Source: Setaria digitata
Taxonomy: Eukaryota > Nematoda > Chromadorea > Rhabditida > Setariidae
Length of the DNA stretch: 64,000 bases
Assembly: GCA_003640385.1 (NCBI GenBank)
Contig: RCAB01000044.1
Location: 124,001 to 188,000 of the forward strand
Reading direction: 5' to 3'
Shown: piece by piece, positions 44,501 through 57,260 of the stretch
Position numbering within the stretch: position 1 is the stretch's first letter
How the letters are laid out: each line of letters opens with the position of its first letter
Notes under the pieces: generated by a model
Database searches by the model: none
Seen by the model: the letters and a program-made list of their open reading frames with translations, nothing else
Told to the model about the DNA's origin: nothing
Position numbers and translations under genes: made by a program

Positions 44501-47500
44501 TTTCTTAATGTAACTAGACGGAGATTCCTCTTAATATATCGACATTAATTGGATTGTTCACTTCTAAAACATTATAGAAACATTACATTAGGTTCTTGAA
44601 TTTTATCGTTGCAAGAAAGGTATCATTAAATGTATTAAATTAATGATTATTACCAGTGTACTTTGGACATATAAACAGAAATGATATTTGAATTCAAATG
44701 TATAAATATAATACCAGATGTGCTGAAAGAAAAAAAAAAAAAAAATCTAACATCACGCAAGCTATCAATAAAATTGCTATCAATTTATCAGCTAAGCTGA
44801 AATTTATTATAAATTAAGCAATAATTAATTTCAAATTAGACAATAGTAATCTTGAAAATGCTCACATTTGAACATCACAGTAGCAAAATATCAAGATAAT
44901 AACATAATAAAGTTATACAGTGTTTGGTTGTCCATTATTAATGATTAAAATTGTTTTATTTATCAGTGTGACATATTTCCATCTATCGATACTGTAAGTG
45001 TAAGTAGATGACATATAGCACCGATACGATGCAATCTTCTGATTATGTTATCATCACCTGGAAAGGTGCGTCTGTCTTAACCCCCTGAACCAATAACATG
45101 ATACTGAGATAGTATCCTGTTCTTCACTGTCTATCATCCTAAAATTTAAAATATTCATAAAATTAACTTTTTCAACTAAACTAAAAAAGATTGCATTAAA
45201 TTTTAATTATACTATTTTGACAAGCATTTCAACTATAATAGTTTAACACATAGCTTAATATTTCTTAAATCTTTTTTCAAGTTATACTTATGGATAATGA
45301 TAATTTCAAGTGGAAATACGATTGATAGTTGTTGAAATTCACTTAAATCATAAATTCAAACATGATACAGATACGCAGACTTACACGTCTCAAATTTAGA
45401 AAATTTGAGAAAGGAATAACTACAAAGAAAGGGAAGACATTTTATGTGTTTCATTCATTCGTATAGCTTTTTTCTTCTCCACACTAATACAAAAAGGAAA
45501 AAAATTCCCGCACAGTAAAACAAAAAATTGAAAGAAACAAAATAATCATCACCATGAAAAGTGATCCGGAAAACCGCTTTACATCCCTAAAATGACTTTT
45601 CTGAATGATTTAAAACTTCCCCTCATTTTTTTTTTTTTTTTTTTCATTTGATACAAGCAATTGATAAGACTGTCTCTTTATTAAGAGTATTGCTTGGAAT
45701 TATTTGAAGGCTTTTCTTGGCTTAAGTGTCATCATATTCTTTTAAAAAGCTTTCGGAGTTAACGAAATTTGCATACTTCAGAAGTTAAAAATATCATTTT
45801 ATTTGTAACTCAGTAGGAGAATTTCTTTTTATATCTTATTAAAATTATATAAATCCATTATTATACTACTAAATTTTCTTCCATTATTTTTTCAACCTTA
45901 ACTTATTCGACAAAAAATTTGCTGAAAATAACTAAATATTAGAAGTAAATATAAATTACCAAACTTCCTAAACTTTGCAATATTCACATTTCATAAAATT
46001 CATTAAACCTATCTTCGCAACTGTGGAAGAAAAAAATCATTGCAAATTCATACTTATAAAGCATCGACAACTAAAAACAATAGCACAAACAATCAAGTAA
46101 AAAAAAAAAACTTATATCGCAAAAAAAAAAAAAAAAAAAAGCAAGAAGTCAAATAACTAAAATACAACAAATTACCATACTCTTCCAAAAACAAAAAAGG
46201 AAAACCAATACTAGAATACTCTAAATTACAATCACTGCTTGTACTTGATGGATAATATTTTTCGATAAGTGGATACGCTGCAATCTAAATAGAGTATATA
46301 ATCATTTACTGTATGAAATACTTAATAATTTTCATTGCTTACTTGGTTTCTTCTAGACTAAAAAAGAAAATCAGCATATGAACTTTTACCACAGTTATAA
46401 TAAATAGTTGATAAGTGAAACTCTATCTAGTTAATAGTAATAAAAAAAGAATATATCGTTGAGAAATCAACACAAAAATTTTATTAATAGATCTAGTTCA
46501 TCAGTACTGACATACTCTCTCTTTAGTCTTCAAATTTTATCAATACTTCATTACTGATTAGTTAAGAGGATTAAATCTAGAAGAAATTAAAGAATTAATA
46601 GAAATTTGAATTTGCAATGATAGTAACAATGCTTAAAATTGACGCTGTATTTGTGCTCCTACAATAGCAAAATTGATCAAATTACTTGAAATGCTACTAC
46701 AATAATGGAAGAACCACTTGAAGGGTGTAAAATTCTCTATAACTGTGGAGAACCATCCAAAATTATGAGAAAATGTAGGTTAATATACCAAATTAATAGG
46801 CCTTCATAAAACATTTTACCTTTTGCAAAGTATTAATGAAAAGAAAAAATTAAATTTCAAATGGTTTAAAGCTTGTAATTCCTATTCTAAATAAATAAAT
46901 AACTAAATATAATGCAGTGACAACTTGAAACTTTTCACAAATTTAGTAAAATAAAATGATGCTCCTAGCAATCATCTCAAAATACAGTACCCATTATCAC
47001 CATTATAATAATTTGAAATTGAAATGAAGAAATTTAAATTACAATTCAAATTTTATAGACTGGAACAAATATATGTAAAATATATATAAAATATACAATC
47101 TTCACTTTGCCATTTCTCTTCCCCCATAATTTTCTTTCAAAACTGGTTTTGATAACAAAAAATAAAATTTGATCACCAAAAAAAAAAAAAATTAGAGATT
47201 TAAAAACTGACATTAAATAGAAAGAAAGAAAAAAAGAAGAAAGAAGGCATTATTGTTATTACCTGTTCATTAAGGACAAAACAAGCAAGGTCAAAGTTAG
47301 GAAATAAAAGGATAGATGGGAAGGTTATCCAACAACAGTGACCTCCAAATAAACTAACAGAAATGAAAAAAAAAAAGAGTTAGGAGGAAAAGAATCATTT
47401 TTCAAAAATTGCATTTTTTTTAGAAAGGTCAAAAAAATGAAAATTCTTTTTACACGTGATGAACTTCTGTGAGTTAAACTGAAAATAAAAGTTTAATTCC

Positions 47501-48021
47501 TAAAAAAGGAAAAGAAAAAGTACGATGAAAAAGTTTTTGTAAACTATTTCACAGAATCATTGAAATATTATGCTAATAACATATAAGTAATAAAGCTAAT
47601 CTGATACGTGAAATATTTCATAACAAATCAGTCTGAAATTGAGAAACAAGGATGAGAGGGAAATTTTTTTTCACAATTTGTGCTAAGTTTTAAAATACTA
47701 AAAAAGAGGTGATTAATGAGTGAATGCATCATATACATCGCTTTCAAATTATCAATACAGGAAGATTAACTTAGATTATAAAAATTATTATTGAAAACGT
47801 GGAGGTTGATGACCGAAAAAGTGGTACTTTCGATAGCAATCTTTCATTCTCTGAATATGACAAGAAAAGTAATCATTGAAATAATCACTTTAAAAAAAAA
47901 GCCACAAAAGTTAACAGTCATAAAAGCACACACTGCATGGAACATTTTTGTCAACGAATGGATAGAATATAATTTATTTAATACTAATCATATTATTATC
48001 AAATACTTCAAAATATTATAA
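41593..48021. other. AT-rich interval, no supported gene
   Basis: Contains purine-rich G/A patches (42180-42580), an (AG)n-type patch near 44036-44066 and poly-A/T runs. One frame at 43898-44086 runs through the purine-rich repeat and is not supported. Confidence 0.5.
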
Positions 48022-48201
48022 ATGATGAAAGAATGTATTGTATTAATTTTAAGCTTCATATTAATCAAGATTATGGTGGAAGGCCAAAACTGGCGCCAGG
48101 CAATTCAAAATAGAGGGAAACTTCTTAAGTTTTCTAAATAGAAATATTAAATAATGTCACCTTTTTTTTTTAGCTATACACCTCTTCCTGAATCTGATTA
48201 A
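48022..48201 (+). CDS. Small secreted peptide precursor, 44 residues, 2 exons, no recognised family
   Basis: Exon 1 (48022-48128) encodes MMKECIVLILSFILIKIMVEG, a textbook signal peptide, and then QNWRQAIQNRGKLL. A 45-nt intron (gttttc...tttttttttag) separates it from exon 2 (48174-48201), encoding NYTPLPESD and TAA, with the asparagine codon split across the junction. The predicted mature peptide is about 23 residues. It would start with Gln, which can cyclise to pyroglutamate, and contains an N-Y-T glycosylation sequon. Without splicing, exon 1 would read on to a stop at 48141. The local sequence (tggcgccagg) is clearly less AT-biased than the flanks. It lies on the opposite strand to the neighbouring genes. 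I do not recognise it; a neuropeptide-like or other secreted signal is an inference from architecture only. Confidence 0.6.
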
Positions 48202-48539
48202 TTAATATATTTATTAGATACAATCAAGCTAGTTTGTTATCAATTTAAATGAATTCATCTTCAGTAAATTAATTTTTGCGAATCAGAAAAATGGCAAGAA
48301 ACATTTGATTTTAAAATTAGAACAGAGATCAGTAAATGGTGAAGATGACATTTCTTTATAATAATTATAACCATGTCATTTATATAAACTAATAGAGAAA
48401 TAATATAAGTAAATTAAATTATAAAAATGAAAATCTTAGTCTTCTGCTGCTGATGGCACTATCTAGCAAATAATAATCAAACCAGTCCATTGTGAACTCC
48501 ATTTATTACTTTATATAATTTTAAACTATTAAAGAATAA

Positions 48540-49370
48540 AACAATTACTGATCATCATAATAATCCAATAACAACGACAAAATAATTAATAATAATGATA
48601 ACAATAATAATAATAATCAATAAAAATAAATAATAATAATGATAAATGATATAACAAACAATATCCATAATAACAGCTTAGATTAGTGATAATTGCTAGT
48701 TCGAAAAAATATAAAAATTAATAACGGTTAAGAATGATACTTAATAAAAATCAGCAATATTTGGTAATAATTAATGATAAGCAACATTAATAAATATTAA
48801 TAACAGAGAGTAATGTTTAACAATAAATGATAACAATGAATAATACTGGCATATGATTTATTAAAATTAATAACAGTTAAAAAATTATTTTAAAAGAATA
48901 TAAACAAAAATGAACAATAGTTAGTTAATAACGATCAACAATAGTTAACGGTGATTAATAATAATTGCGAATAATTATTAACAAATAACCACAAATAATA
49001 AGAAAGGGTAACAAACAATAACAATTAATAAATTTTAGAAAACAACTGTTGAAAAAAATAAAAAATAAAAATAATAATAGCTAAGAATCACTAACAGTAT
49101 CAAAAAGATTAATAACAGCTAATAGTGATTAAAGTAATGATCAAAAAAATAATAATAATAATAGCTAACACTAATTATCTGAAATTTATGACAACTAGTA
49201 ATAATTAATGAAAAATATTAATAACTAATAAGAGTCTCCGATAATTAATAATAGTTGCTATAATTTTGTCATTAAAAATTATAATTGGTAATAATAACAA
49301 TTTTGATAATTCATGAGAATAATATTAATGATTTATAATAATAATAATAATTAATAATAAGAGTAGCCAG
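48540..49370. repeat. Extended AAT/AAC-rich low-complexity region
   Basis: About 0.8 kb of degenerate aataat / aacaat motifs with no fixed period, interrupted by ordinary AT-rich sequence. Confidence 0.75.
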
Positions 49371-50656
49371 CAATTTTATTAATTTCTTATCTGCGAATTA
49401 ATTTATGAGAAAGTGTTGTTAATTTTTATTAGAATTAAAAGCAACACAGCGTTCCAGCTTAAAATTATAATAATTTAAATTCCAAAAAAAAAAAGAATGA
49501 AACTTATTTGCAAGCGGTGGAAAAATTTGCATATACATAAAATATCAATTTATGTAATAAAGAACAAGAACATAAGCTTGGAACGAATGCATATAATTAA
49601 CTGATTCTAAATAAAATAAATATTTCTTTCATTCCATTTTGTATTTCAAAAATGCAATAGCAAAAAAAAACATTTCCTTTGCAATCTTCAGACCTTCTCT
49701 GCTAGCTAAGAGAATAATGAGAATAATTAAAAAAAAAAAAGAAAAGAAATTTAAAATGCGCAAGACTGCAATCTACAGGAAGTGTTGCGATGAATTTGCA
49801 ACACGAGATTCAAATTGCTGTTAAAATTAGAATTTATTCAAATTGCTCCTAAAAATTTATGAAATTCTGAAACGACTTAATTGGAAAAAAAGACTTATTT
49901 TTTATGAAATGCTAAATTTCATTAACAAAAAATTGTGCAAGTTCTCACAAAGTGGAAAAAAAAGGAGTTGGAAACAAGTTTATAAAATCCGAAAAAATCC
50001 GAATTGATTAAGTATAAGTAAAAGATATATGTGTTCCGTGAACAAACTAAATTTCATTATTATTATTTTTTCTTATTTCCTACTGCAAAACAAGCATATA
50101 GCAATACATGCAACCTAATTTTAAATTTATTTATTTTTTTTTGCATATTAGCAAAACTACGGTATCAAATCTTTTCCTCTTTCTTTCTCTTTTTTTTTTT
50201 CCATTTCTTAAATAGTTCATTTTAAACATATCAGAATGCCAAACGTTTTTCAGATCTGCTAAAATAAAATAAGTTGTCTAGCAACTGTTAAAAAAAAAAT
50301 TCATTGAAATTTATCGAAAATTACTTTCGAAAAATAGGAAACAATTAATTCTATAAAACATATACATATGATATGCTATGTAGAAATTGAAATGTATTAG
50401 AGCTTATGAGAAAGGAGAAAAGTGATTGTGAAAAAAAAAAAAAAAGAATCCAAGAAGAAAAAAATCTGAGAATTTTTAAATTTATCAAAATAGCAAAAAA
50501 TAAAAAGTCACAAAATCACTGATCAATGGATGTCGTGTTAAAGATATAGCAACAGAAAATATTAGCTTAATATGAGGAAAAAAAGAAATGAAAAAGAAAA
50601 AATTATAAAATTGTTCGTTATCCACAGAAACATATGCCTTTTTTGCTGATATTCAG

Positions 50657-50727
50657 CAAAGAATATCTCTGATGACGGAAAACTGGATATGAATGATAAT
50701 CCGGATCCACTTAATCATTTAGTTTAA
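50657..50727 (+). other. Orphan terminal-exon candidate
   Basis: After a tgatattcag acceptor the frame reads KNISDDGKLDMNDNPDPLNH, then LV and TAA, with a base composition unlike the flanks. It needs an upstream exon ending in phase 1; none was identified. Confidence 0.25.
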
Positions 50728-51591
50728 TTACATCCTGTTGGTAAGGTCGTGATTAAGTTCACTGATGCATTTAGAATTACAAGATTGGAATGGAATAAAA
50801 TGAGAAAGAAATTTTTAAATATCCCATATATGCATGAAAAGGAAAAAAGAAAAAAAAAAGAAAGTACATGATAAATTTAAAAATTGTCATGTATACGGTT
50901 GCAAAATTTCAAACTAATGCAATAAAAATTAAACACTGAGCGGTACCTACCGAAGCAACTGGGAATTTCTTGTGAATTACTGACATTTTCCAATTAATCA
51001 ATCGTGACAACAAGTTTCAAAAGTAGTACAAATGATATAAATCATAACTTTTAAATAGCAAAAATCGAAATGAAAAAAATAAATAAATAAACTGAAAAAA
51101 AAAGAAGGAAAAAAAAAGAAAAAAGAAAGGAATACAGCTAGTGTGCCAATACAACTGATTTTTGTTGTTCAAAACTTTGACAAATTTTAATATTAATTGC
51201 ATGATTTTGATCTGTTCGATAGATATTAATTAATTAGTGTTAAAGAGAATACTGTAGAATTAGTGAAAATTAATCTGCATTATTAAAGGCAAAAAAGAAA
51301 TCAGGAATATTTTTACTGCTACTGTAAGCAGTATCATTTATTGCATAATTTTCAAATTAAGCAAAAAGTGCAAAAAGAAAAAAAAAAGAATTGAATGATA
51401 CTTACACAATTGTATCATAAAAATTGTAGAAGTTTTTAGCTGATATATTTTAATAAGGCCTGCACATATTTGTAACATTTCAAAAGTTCTATTTATGAAA
51501 TTTCACTAAAATCTCCAACAAGAATGGCAATTTTTGACTAAAATTGTTAACTGATTAATCTGTAATTTATTTAATTAATGAGACGATCAAC

Positions 51592-54182
51592 CTGGTTCTG
51601 TCTTGCTTTAATCGTAGGATGTATGCGTGATTGAATATTTCCTTCTGTTTTCAACATCTGATAACGTTTGGAACGTAAATTTGCTACAGTATTGGCACCG
51701 GAACGCATCGCCCGTTTACTGCGTTTCGCTCGAGAAATTCGATGATGTTGCTGGAAAATTTCAAAATTATTTCCTTTCAATTTGCTCCTGTTCATGCAAA
51801 TTTTGCAATTTTCTTATAAAAATAAAATATGCATAACGAGTGGAAGAAAACTGTAAATAACAAAAAATACTTTCCAGTTTGGAATTTAAAATTATAAAGT
51901 TGCAATATCGTAGAAAAAAAAAAAGGTAATGGTTGAAGCATTAACAGTTTTTTCTGTTTCTTTTCTTTTTTATGGCATCGAAATCTAAAATTAATTTCTA
52001 CCTTTTCTTTTTTTCTTTTTCTTTTTAAATAAATAAAAGAAAGAATTGAATTTTAGCTGTTCTGTTGCAAAAGCTTTAATCAAATAAAATATAAAAATTG
52101 GTCTATGAGGTGGAAAATTCCATTATTAAATCCTCAATCTCATTTCACAATTTTTCCTCCCCGCTTTTATCTCCTATCAGTTACCACCGTCTGCATCGTC
52201 CATTCCCCGTTATTCCGCGGTCTATCCTCCTCCCTCTGCTCTGTTCATGAATACAGGATGCAGATTTTGAGACTTGTTATTTCCGCCTTCAAAATGTCAA
52301 ACAATAATTTTCGCTTATTAATCAAAAAGTTTATTAAATGGCAAAATTACATCTCTTTTGAAAAAAAAAAAGAAAAAGGAAAAGGAAGATATCAAAAAAT
52401 AAGAAGGCCTGTATTACTCTTCAAAAAAATAAAAAATAAAACAAATTTTGCGAGGAATTATAGCAATAAATGACTAATTTGATTTACTCCAAAAAAAAAA
52501 AAAAAAAAAATTTTTTTTCAATGATTTTTGAGCATTTAATTTAGCGATTAATTTTAATTATGGAATAAACAGTAGCAGACCAACGGTCCAATATGCGAAC
52601 AGGAGATGTAGCAATCCTGGAAATCAATCTCAACTAAGAATTAGTCAACGGAACACTGCCATATATATTATGGATAAATGGTGAATTAGCAACATTATTA
52701 GTTAGAATTAGTCCATCTGTTGTCCGGTTGTTACCGCTCCTCTTTTACCCCATTCCACGCGTGGTGCTTAGCATTTTTTTTGCCCGCCTCTTCCCGAGGA
52801 TGAAAATTATCGAAAATGCTAATTAAACTATGAATTATCCTCTCTTATCTAACTTACAGTTTCCTAAGGATGATAATTAATTACAGAAGTAATAATTAAT
52901 AATTTCAAATATTAATTTTGATGTAAACATGAAATGAAATGATTAAAAATATTTGCTCATCTTACTAATCTATGTGAATTTTATTTAAGAGTGTATTCAC
53001 AGCATTTTTGTTAGGCAAATTTTCCACAAGAGCACTTATGAAATTTAGAATGGAAAGAATGAAAATGAATGAAAAGAAAAAGAATGAAACCATCGGCCAT
53101 ACTCTCGAAAGATGACTGATACTGCCACGATTATTATTGTTATTGTTGTTGCTATTATTGTTATTGTTATTGCTGCTACTGCTAATTAACTGTACAGAAC
53201 CATCCAATCCATCATTTAGCAGTTCGATATCACTCGAATCACTGCTACTTGTATCATTTGCCAATAACTGATCATCGTTTAATGAAGCTATAAAAGATTA
53301 CTTGATAATTTGTATTGAATAAAAAGAAAAAAGTTTGGTTTTGTTGAAAATTAATTTAAACTAAGATAAGATTGAATGAATAGAAAGGAAAAGAAAATGA
53401 AGAGGATCGTTTCGAAAATGAAATGGAAATGGAATGTGATGAGGAAGAATAAATCATTGAAGCATTCGAATAAATGAAGAAAAGAAGGCAAACGGATGAA
53501 TGAATCAATGGGAAATTACAGTGTGAAGTATCGAAAGCATTCAATTCAATTCAATTCAATTCAGTTCAGTTCAGTTCAGTTCAGTTCAATTCAATGAATG
53601 TAAAAGGATGGAAAAAAAAAAAGAGAAAAAGTCACAAAAGAATTTGAATAAGCTCACAATCTTTTTTTTTTTTTGTAATTTATTGATAAAATGATTTTCA
53701 TTTTTGATATTATGCTGTTGTCCTGTGATTAGTGAAAATGAATAGCAAAATATTCTGAGAATTTCCTAAATAAAATAAATTTAAAAAGGAAAACTTTTTA
53801 TCAATGACATAACTAATAATGAATTTATTTTTACTAATTGGAAATACAAACGATACCATTTCTCACTGATCATCGATAGAAAGAGCCTAACCTTTTTTAA
53901 AGAAAAAAAAAAAGGAGCAATATCAAAGAGAAAAAATTTTTTTTGAAATCTCTTATTATCAAGATTTGAAATAATTCATTACGCCCAGTACAATTAGTGA
54001 TCTTTTTCAGTGTTGAAAATTTTTAGCAATTACTCGAAATTAGCAGACACATCGCGAAAATTTATGTTACTAGATGAATGTTAAATTTTGCAAAAAAAAA
54101 AAAAAGAATTTTTACCTGAACCTTGGCCCATATTAGATGGCTGATGCATAGTTTCTTTACGGTGACCAAATAATCGTTGCAT
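51592..54182 (-). CDS. Unrecognised protein, at least 3 exons: Asn/Ser-rich then Arg/Lys-rich
   Basis: Three exons join in phase on the minus strand: 54182-54116 (MQRLFGHRKETMHQPSNMGQ...), 53287-53103 and 51750-51592. Exon 2 reads ASLNDDQLLANDTSSSDSSD, then an acidic segment, then a run of SSSSNNNNNNSNNNNNNN ending SHLSR. Exon 3 is strongly basic (RISRAKRSKRAMRSG ... LRSKRYQMLKTEGN ... IKARQNQ). Splice sites are canonical (gtaaaa, gtatgg; TTTTATAG, TTTTCCAG). After exon 3 a gttgat donor is possible; if it is not used, the frame ends at a TAA at 51571 (QVDRLIN) and the protein is about 143 residues. The homopolymer-like Asn tract is encoded by an imperfect AAC/AAT repeat and may be length-variable. 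No membrane span or known domain was seen. The true 3' end is uncertain. Confidence 0.55.
53540..53595. repeat. Pentanucleotide repeat, TTCAA switching to TTCAG and back
   Basis: About eleven tandem 5-mers: a block of ttcaa, a central block of ttcag, then ttcaa again. It lies in the intron between the first two exons of the 51.6-54.2 kb gene. Confidence 0.92.
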
Positions 54183-55349
54183 TTTCCTTTTTTTTTTTTC
54201 TGTTTTTGAAACAAAAACAAACAAAAATTGAAAATATATCAATATTACTAATTGATGACAGCCTTTAATTAATTATTTTTCAATAATAATAATAATATGT
54301 TTGTTGGATGTTTGAAGTGTAAAAATCAGTGATTGCCATTATTCGTTTTTCACCTCGTTTCGATTTTCGTTCTTCAAGTAAGAATTTATATGCTTTATTG
54401 CTGAAAATACATTAGACAGTAATTCATTTCTAATGTTCATTAGAAATTTGAAAAATCGCGAGAACAAAAATCATTATCGTTATATGAACAAAAAAAGAAA
54501 AAAAAAATGTTATTTTAAAGACAAGCAGTTTTCTTTTTTTATTTTAAATTTACAGTAATATATTCGACAAATTCAAAAAAAAAAAATTTATTCATATCAT
54601 TTATAACTTTAACCCAACCTTCTGTTTCTTTTTTTTTCTTTGTGCCAAGTTATTGAATTGCAATATTATAGACCTAAGGCATTCTTTCAAAAAAAAAAAA
54701 AAAAAAATGCCAAGGCATTTTTGAATATCACAACAGTGCAAGTAAGGAATAAAATGTTAACAGCTAGAAATTTCCATTTGGGAAAAAGTGGTAGCTAAGC
54801 GAATAATTTATTATATAAAAAAGAAAACGTAAAATGCACATAAGATTGAAATCTGCAGGAAATGTTTAACTGGAATGAGTTTGAAAAAAAACTGAAAATT
54901 AAAATTAGAATTATAAAAAATCAAATATCGCATCAAAATAGCAATTTTAATTGAATTAAAAATAACACAATCCATTTCAGCACATTATCACAACAGCAGA
55001 AATAAAAAAGCATTTTCAAAAGAAAAAAAAAAAAGAAACTATACTGAAAGTAAATAAAATAAATAATTAAATCTGAAAACAAACCAATGGCAAGAAATGC
55101 AAACAATACTCGACAATGATTGATGAATATTTCAAAACTTTTACAATAATTTTATTTCTTCAAATTATTTTTACAAAACATTCTCCATTACTTTCTTTAT
55201 CCCAGCATATCACATTTTATTGTTAGTAAAACAAACATCAATTTTTGTTGATCCTTTTAATAAAGTGTGAAAATGTAAAAGTGAGAATTGAAGTTAGTTT
55301 CGTATAGGTTTAAATTTTAATCATATGTTACATTACTTGCAGCTGTTAC

Positions 55350-55442
55350 TGCAAAATGACAGAAGAATGTGACAGATATGTGTAAATTAATGAGGAAAAA
55401 TCTCTGCGATCCCTTCCCGAATGTCCACTGATCATGGTTCAT
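55350..55442 (-). other. Orphan first-exon candidate with hydrophobic segment
   Basis: A gagaattttag acceptor lies two bases before an ATG. The frame reads MNHDQWTFGKGSQRFF, then LINLHISVTFFCHFA, up to a gtaaca donor in phase 0. It resembles a signal-anchor first exon, but no downstream partner exon was identified. Confidence 0.25.
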
Positions 55443-57221
55443 TTCTAAAATTCTCCTTGAAATATTAAACACCTGACAATGATTTAGCTTTAAAATGTAA
55501 CATAATGATACCATCATTCGTTAGCAGTTTATCAAAATAAACAAATTTTTCAGATTTTCAGTTATCCATTTACAATCAATTCAGATTTGTCTAAACGGTT
55601 TCTGCAAATTATTCAATAAAAATTAATTCTTTTTTTAAAATTACTTAATAAAGTTTCGTTTCAAAAAATTGAAAGAAAAAATAAAACAGCTTGAGCCCCC
55701 CTCCAAAAAAAAAAAAAAAAAAAAAAAAAACTAATTATTACCTAATTACTAGTAATAATCATTTTAAGATGGTTTACTGTCAATTTTGTCAACAAATTAC
55801 TTCATTCACTTCGCAAAGTTTTACCTTTTATGATAAATCACTAGTTTTGTTATCAGTATACGACTTATCTCTAATACTGCTAACAGTACACTACTTACTT
55901 ACCTCTACTATAAACTACTGAAAACTTTATTTAAGTGTTGCTAAAAAAAAGCGCCTGAAATGTGTGTTACTGAAGTGGAACTTGATAGTTCGATAATTAT
56001 CATATTACATCCTCTAAAGTACGTAAAGATGCTTTAAAGGTCTCTTTTTGCTAACTTTGATTGAAGAGAGATTCCGTGCGATTAGCTACACCAATATGCA
56101 CCTGTAATTGATTAGTCTAGCTGATTTTTTTTTTCTTCAGTAGATGACGATGCTGGCCAAGTCTCTGCGTGTGTGCTATATGCAAGCTTATCAGATATTG
56201 AATAGAGTTAGAGCTTGATTACAGGCCTTAAAAAGAAGGCTGATAGCAGCAAACTTCCATAAACTCTGAACGTTAAACATTCAGGTCATACACTTGAAAC
56301 TGCTATCCATTCTTATCAATATCTGATAATCTGAAATCGGAAAAATGAATATGAACGTTTAAAGTTCAGGATAATCTACCCTCCTCCATTCTGGATAGTT
56401 AGACAGCTACATAAAGGAGAAAACATAATCGAATAGGCAAAAAGGATGATGTAAAAGTATTAGCAGAATAGGCCTCCTAAAGGCTTTAAGTAATTCAAAA
56501 CACTGCTCGAAGACCAAACGATCTAGGCAAGAAGTAATTTGAACGGTTTGTGGATCAATATTGTGAATTTTTTTTTTTTGTGAGAAACTTAGATATAAAA
56601 CTAAGCAATCAACGGGGAAGACTCATTCTTCATTAGATTACTGACAATCACGAATAACTATGTTGAAGTCTTGGATATCACAAATGTCTTTAAAAAAAAA
56701 AATAATAATAACTGATATGTGATGAGTAAGGATGAATGAGATAGTGAAATGATGAGAACTAATTAATAGTAGTAGGATAATAAATAATAGCTATAGTTAA
56801 TAGCAATAATAACTGATAATATTTATTATAATAATGCTAGTGATAACTGATAAACAATTAAAAATAGCGATTGATAATAATAATAATGATAACAACTGCT
56901 GATAACGATATACAAACGAAATATTTCAATGGTTCATATATATGATGATGATAAAGTATTCTGTGTATTTTTGTAAAGGTCACATAAATAAATACATCGT
57001 TGCTATTAAGAAAAAGTAAACATAGAAGATTTGCTGAAAGTGAGGTAAACAAACAATTATTTGTTGAATGAGGTAAACAAGCAAACAAAGTAAACGAGCA
57101 GAATCCACCACCACCTTTCATCTAAAATCATTATTAAACACAAAGATTTATCGAAAATCGTATGATTTGAGATGTTTTCACCTGTCTATCTCGTCTTTTC
57201 AGTTCGTTTAACATTCTCTTT

Positions 57222-57259
<38 letters not shown>
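57222..57259. repeat. (TC)n microsatellite
   Basis: Nearly pure CT run following a ctccctctcc lead-in. Confidence 0.93.

Positions 57260-57260
<1 letters not shown>

Larger units (their letters stand above)
48202..51570. other. AT-rich, low-complexity interval
   Basis: About 48540-49370 is dominated by AAT/AAC trinucleotide-like sequence without exact tandem register. The rest holds poly-A/T runs. The only coding-like segment is an orphan terminal-exon candidate on the plus strand at 50657-50727. Confidence 0.5.

Noticed and set aside
52105..52473. 122-codon plus-strand frame
   Set aside because: The first part is pyrimidine-rich sequence and the second half is poly-Lys from A-runs; it overlaps the intron of the minus-strand gene and has no splice support.
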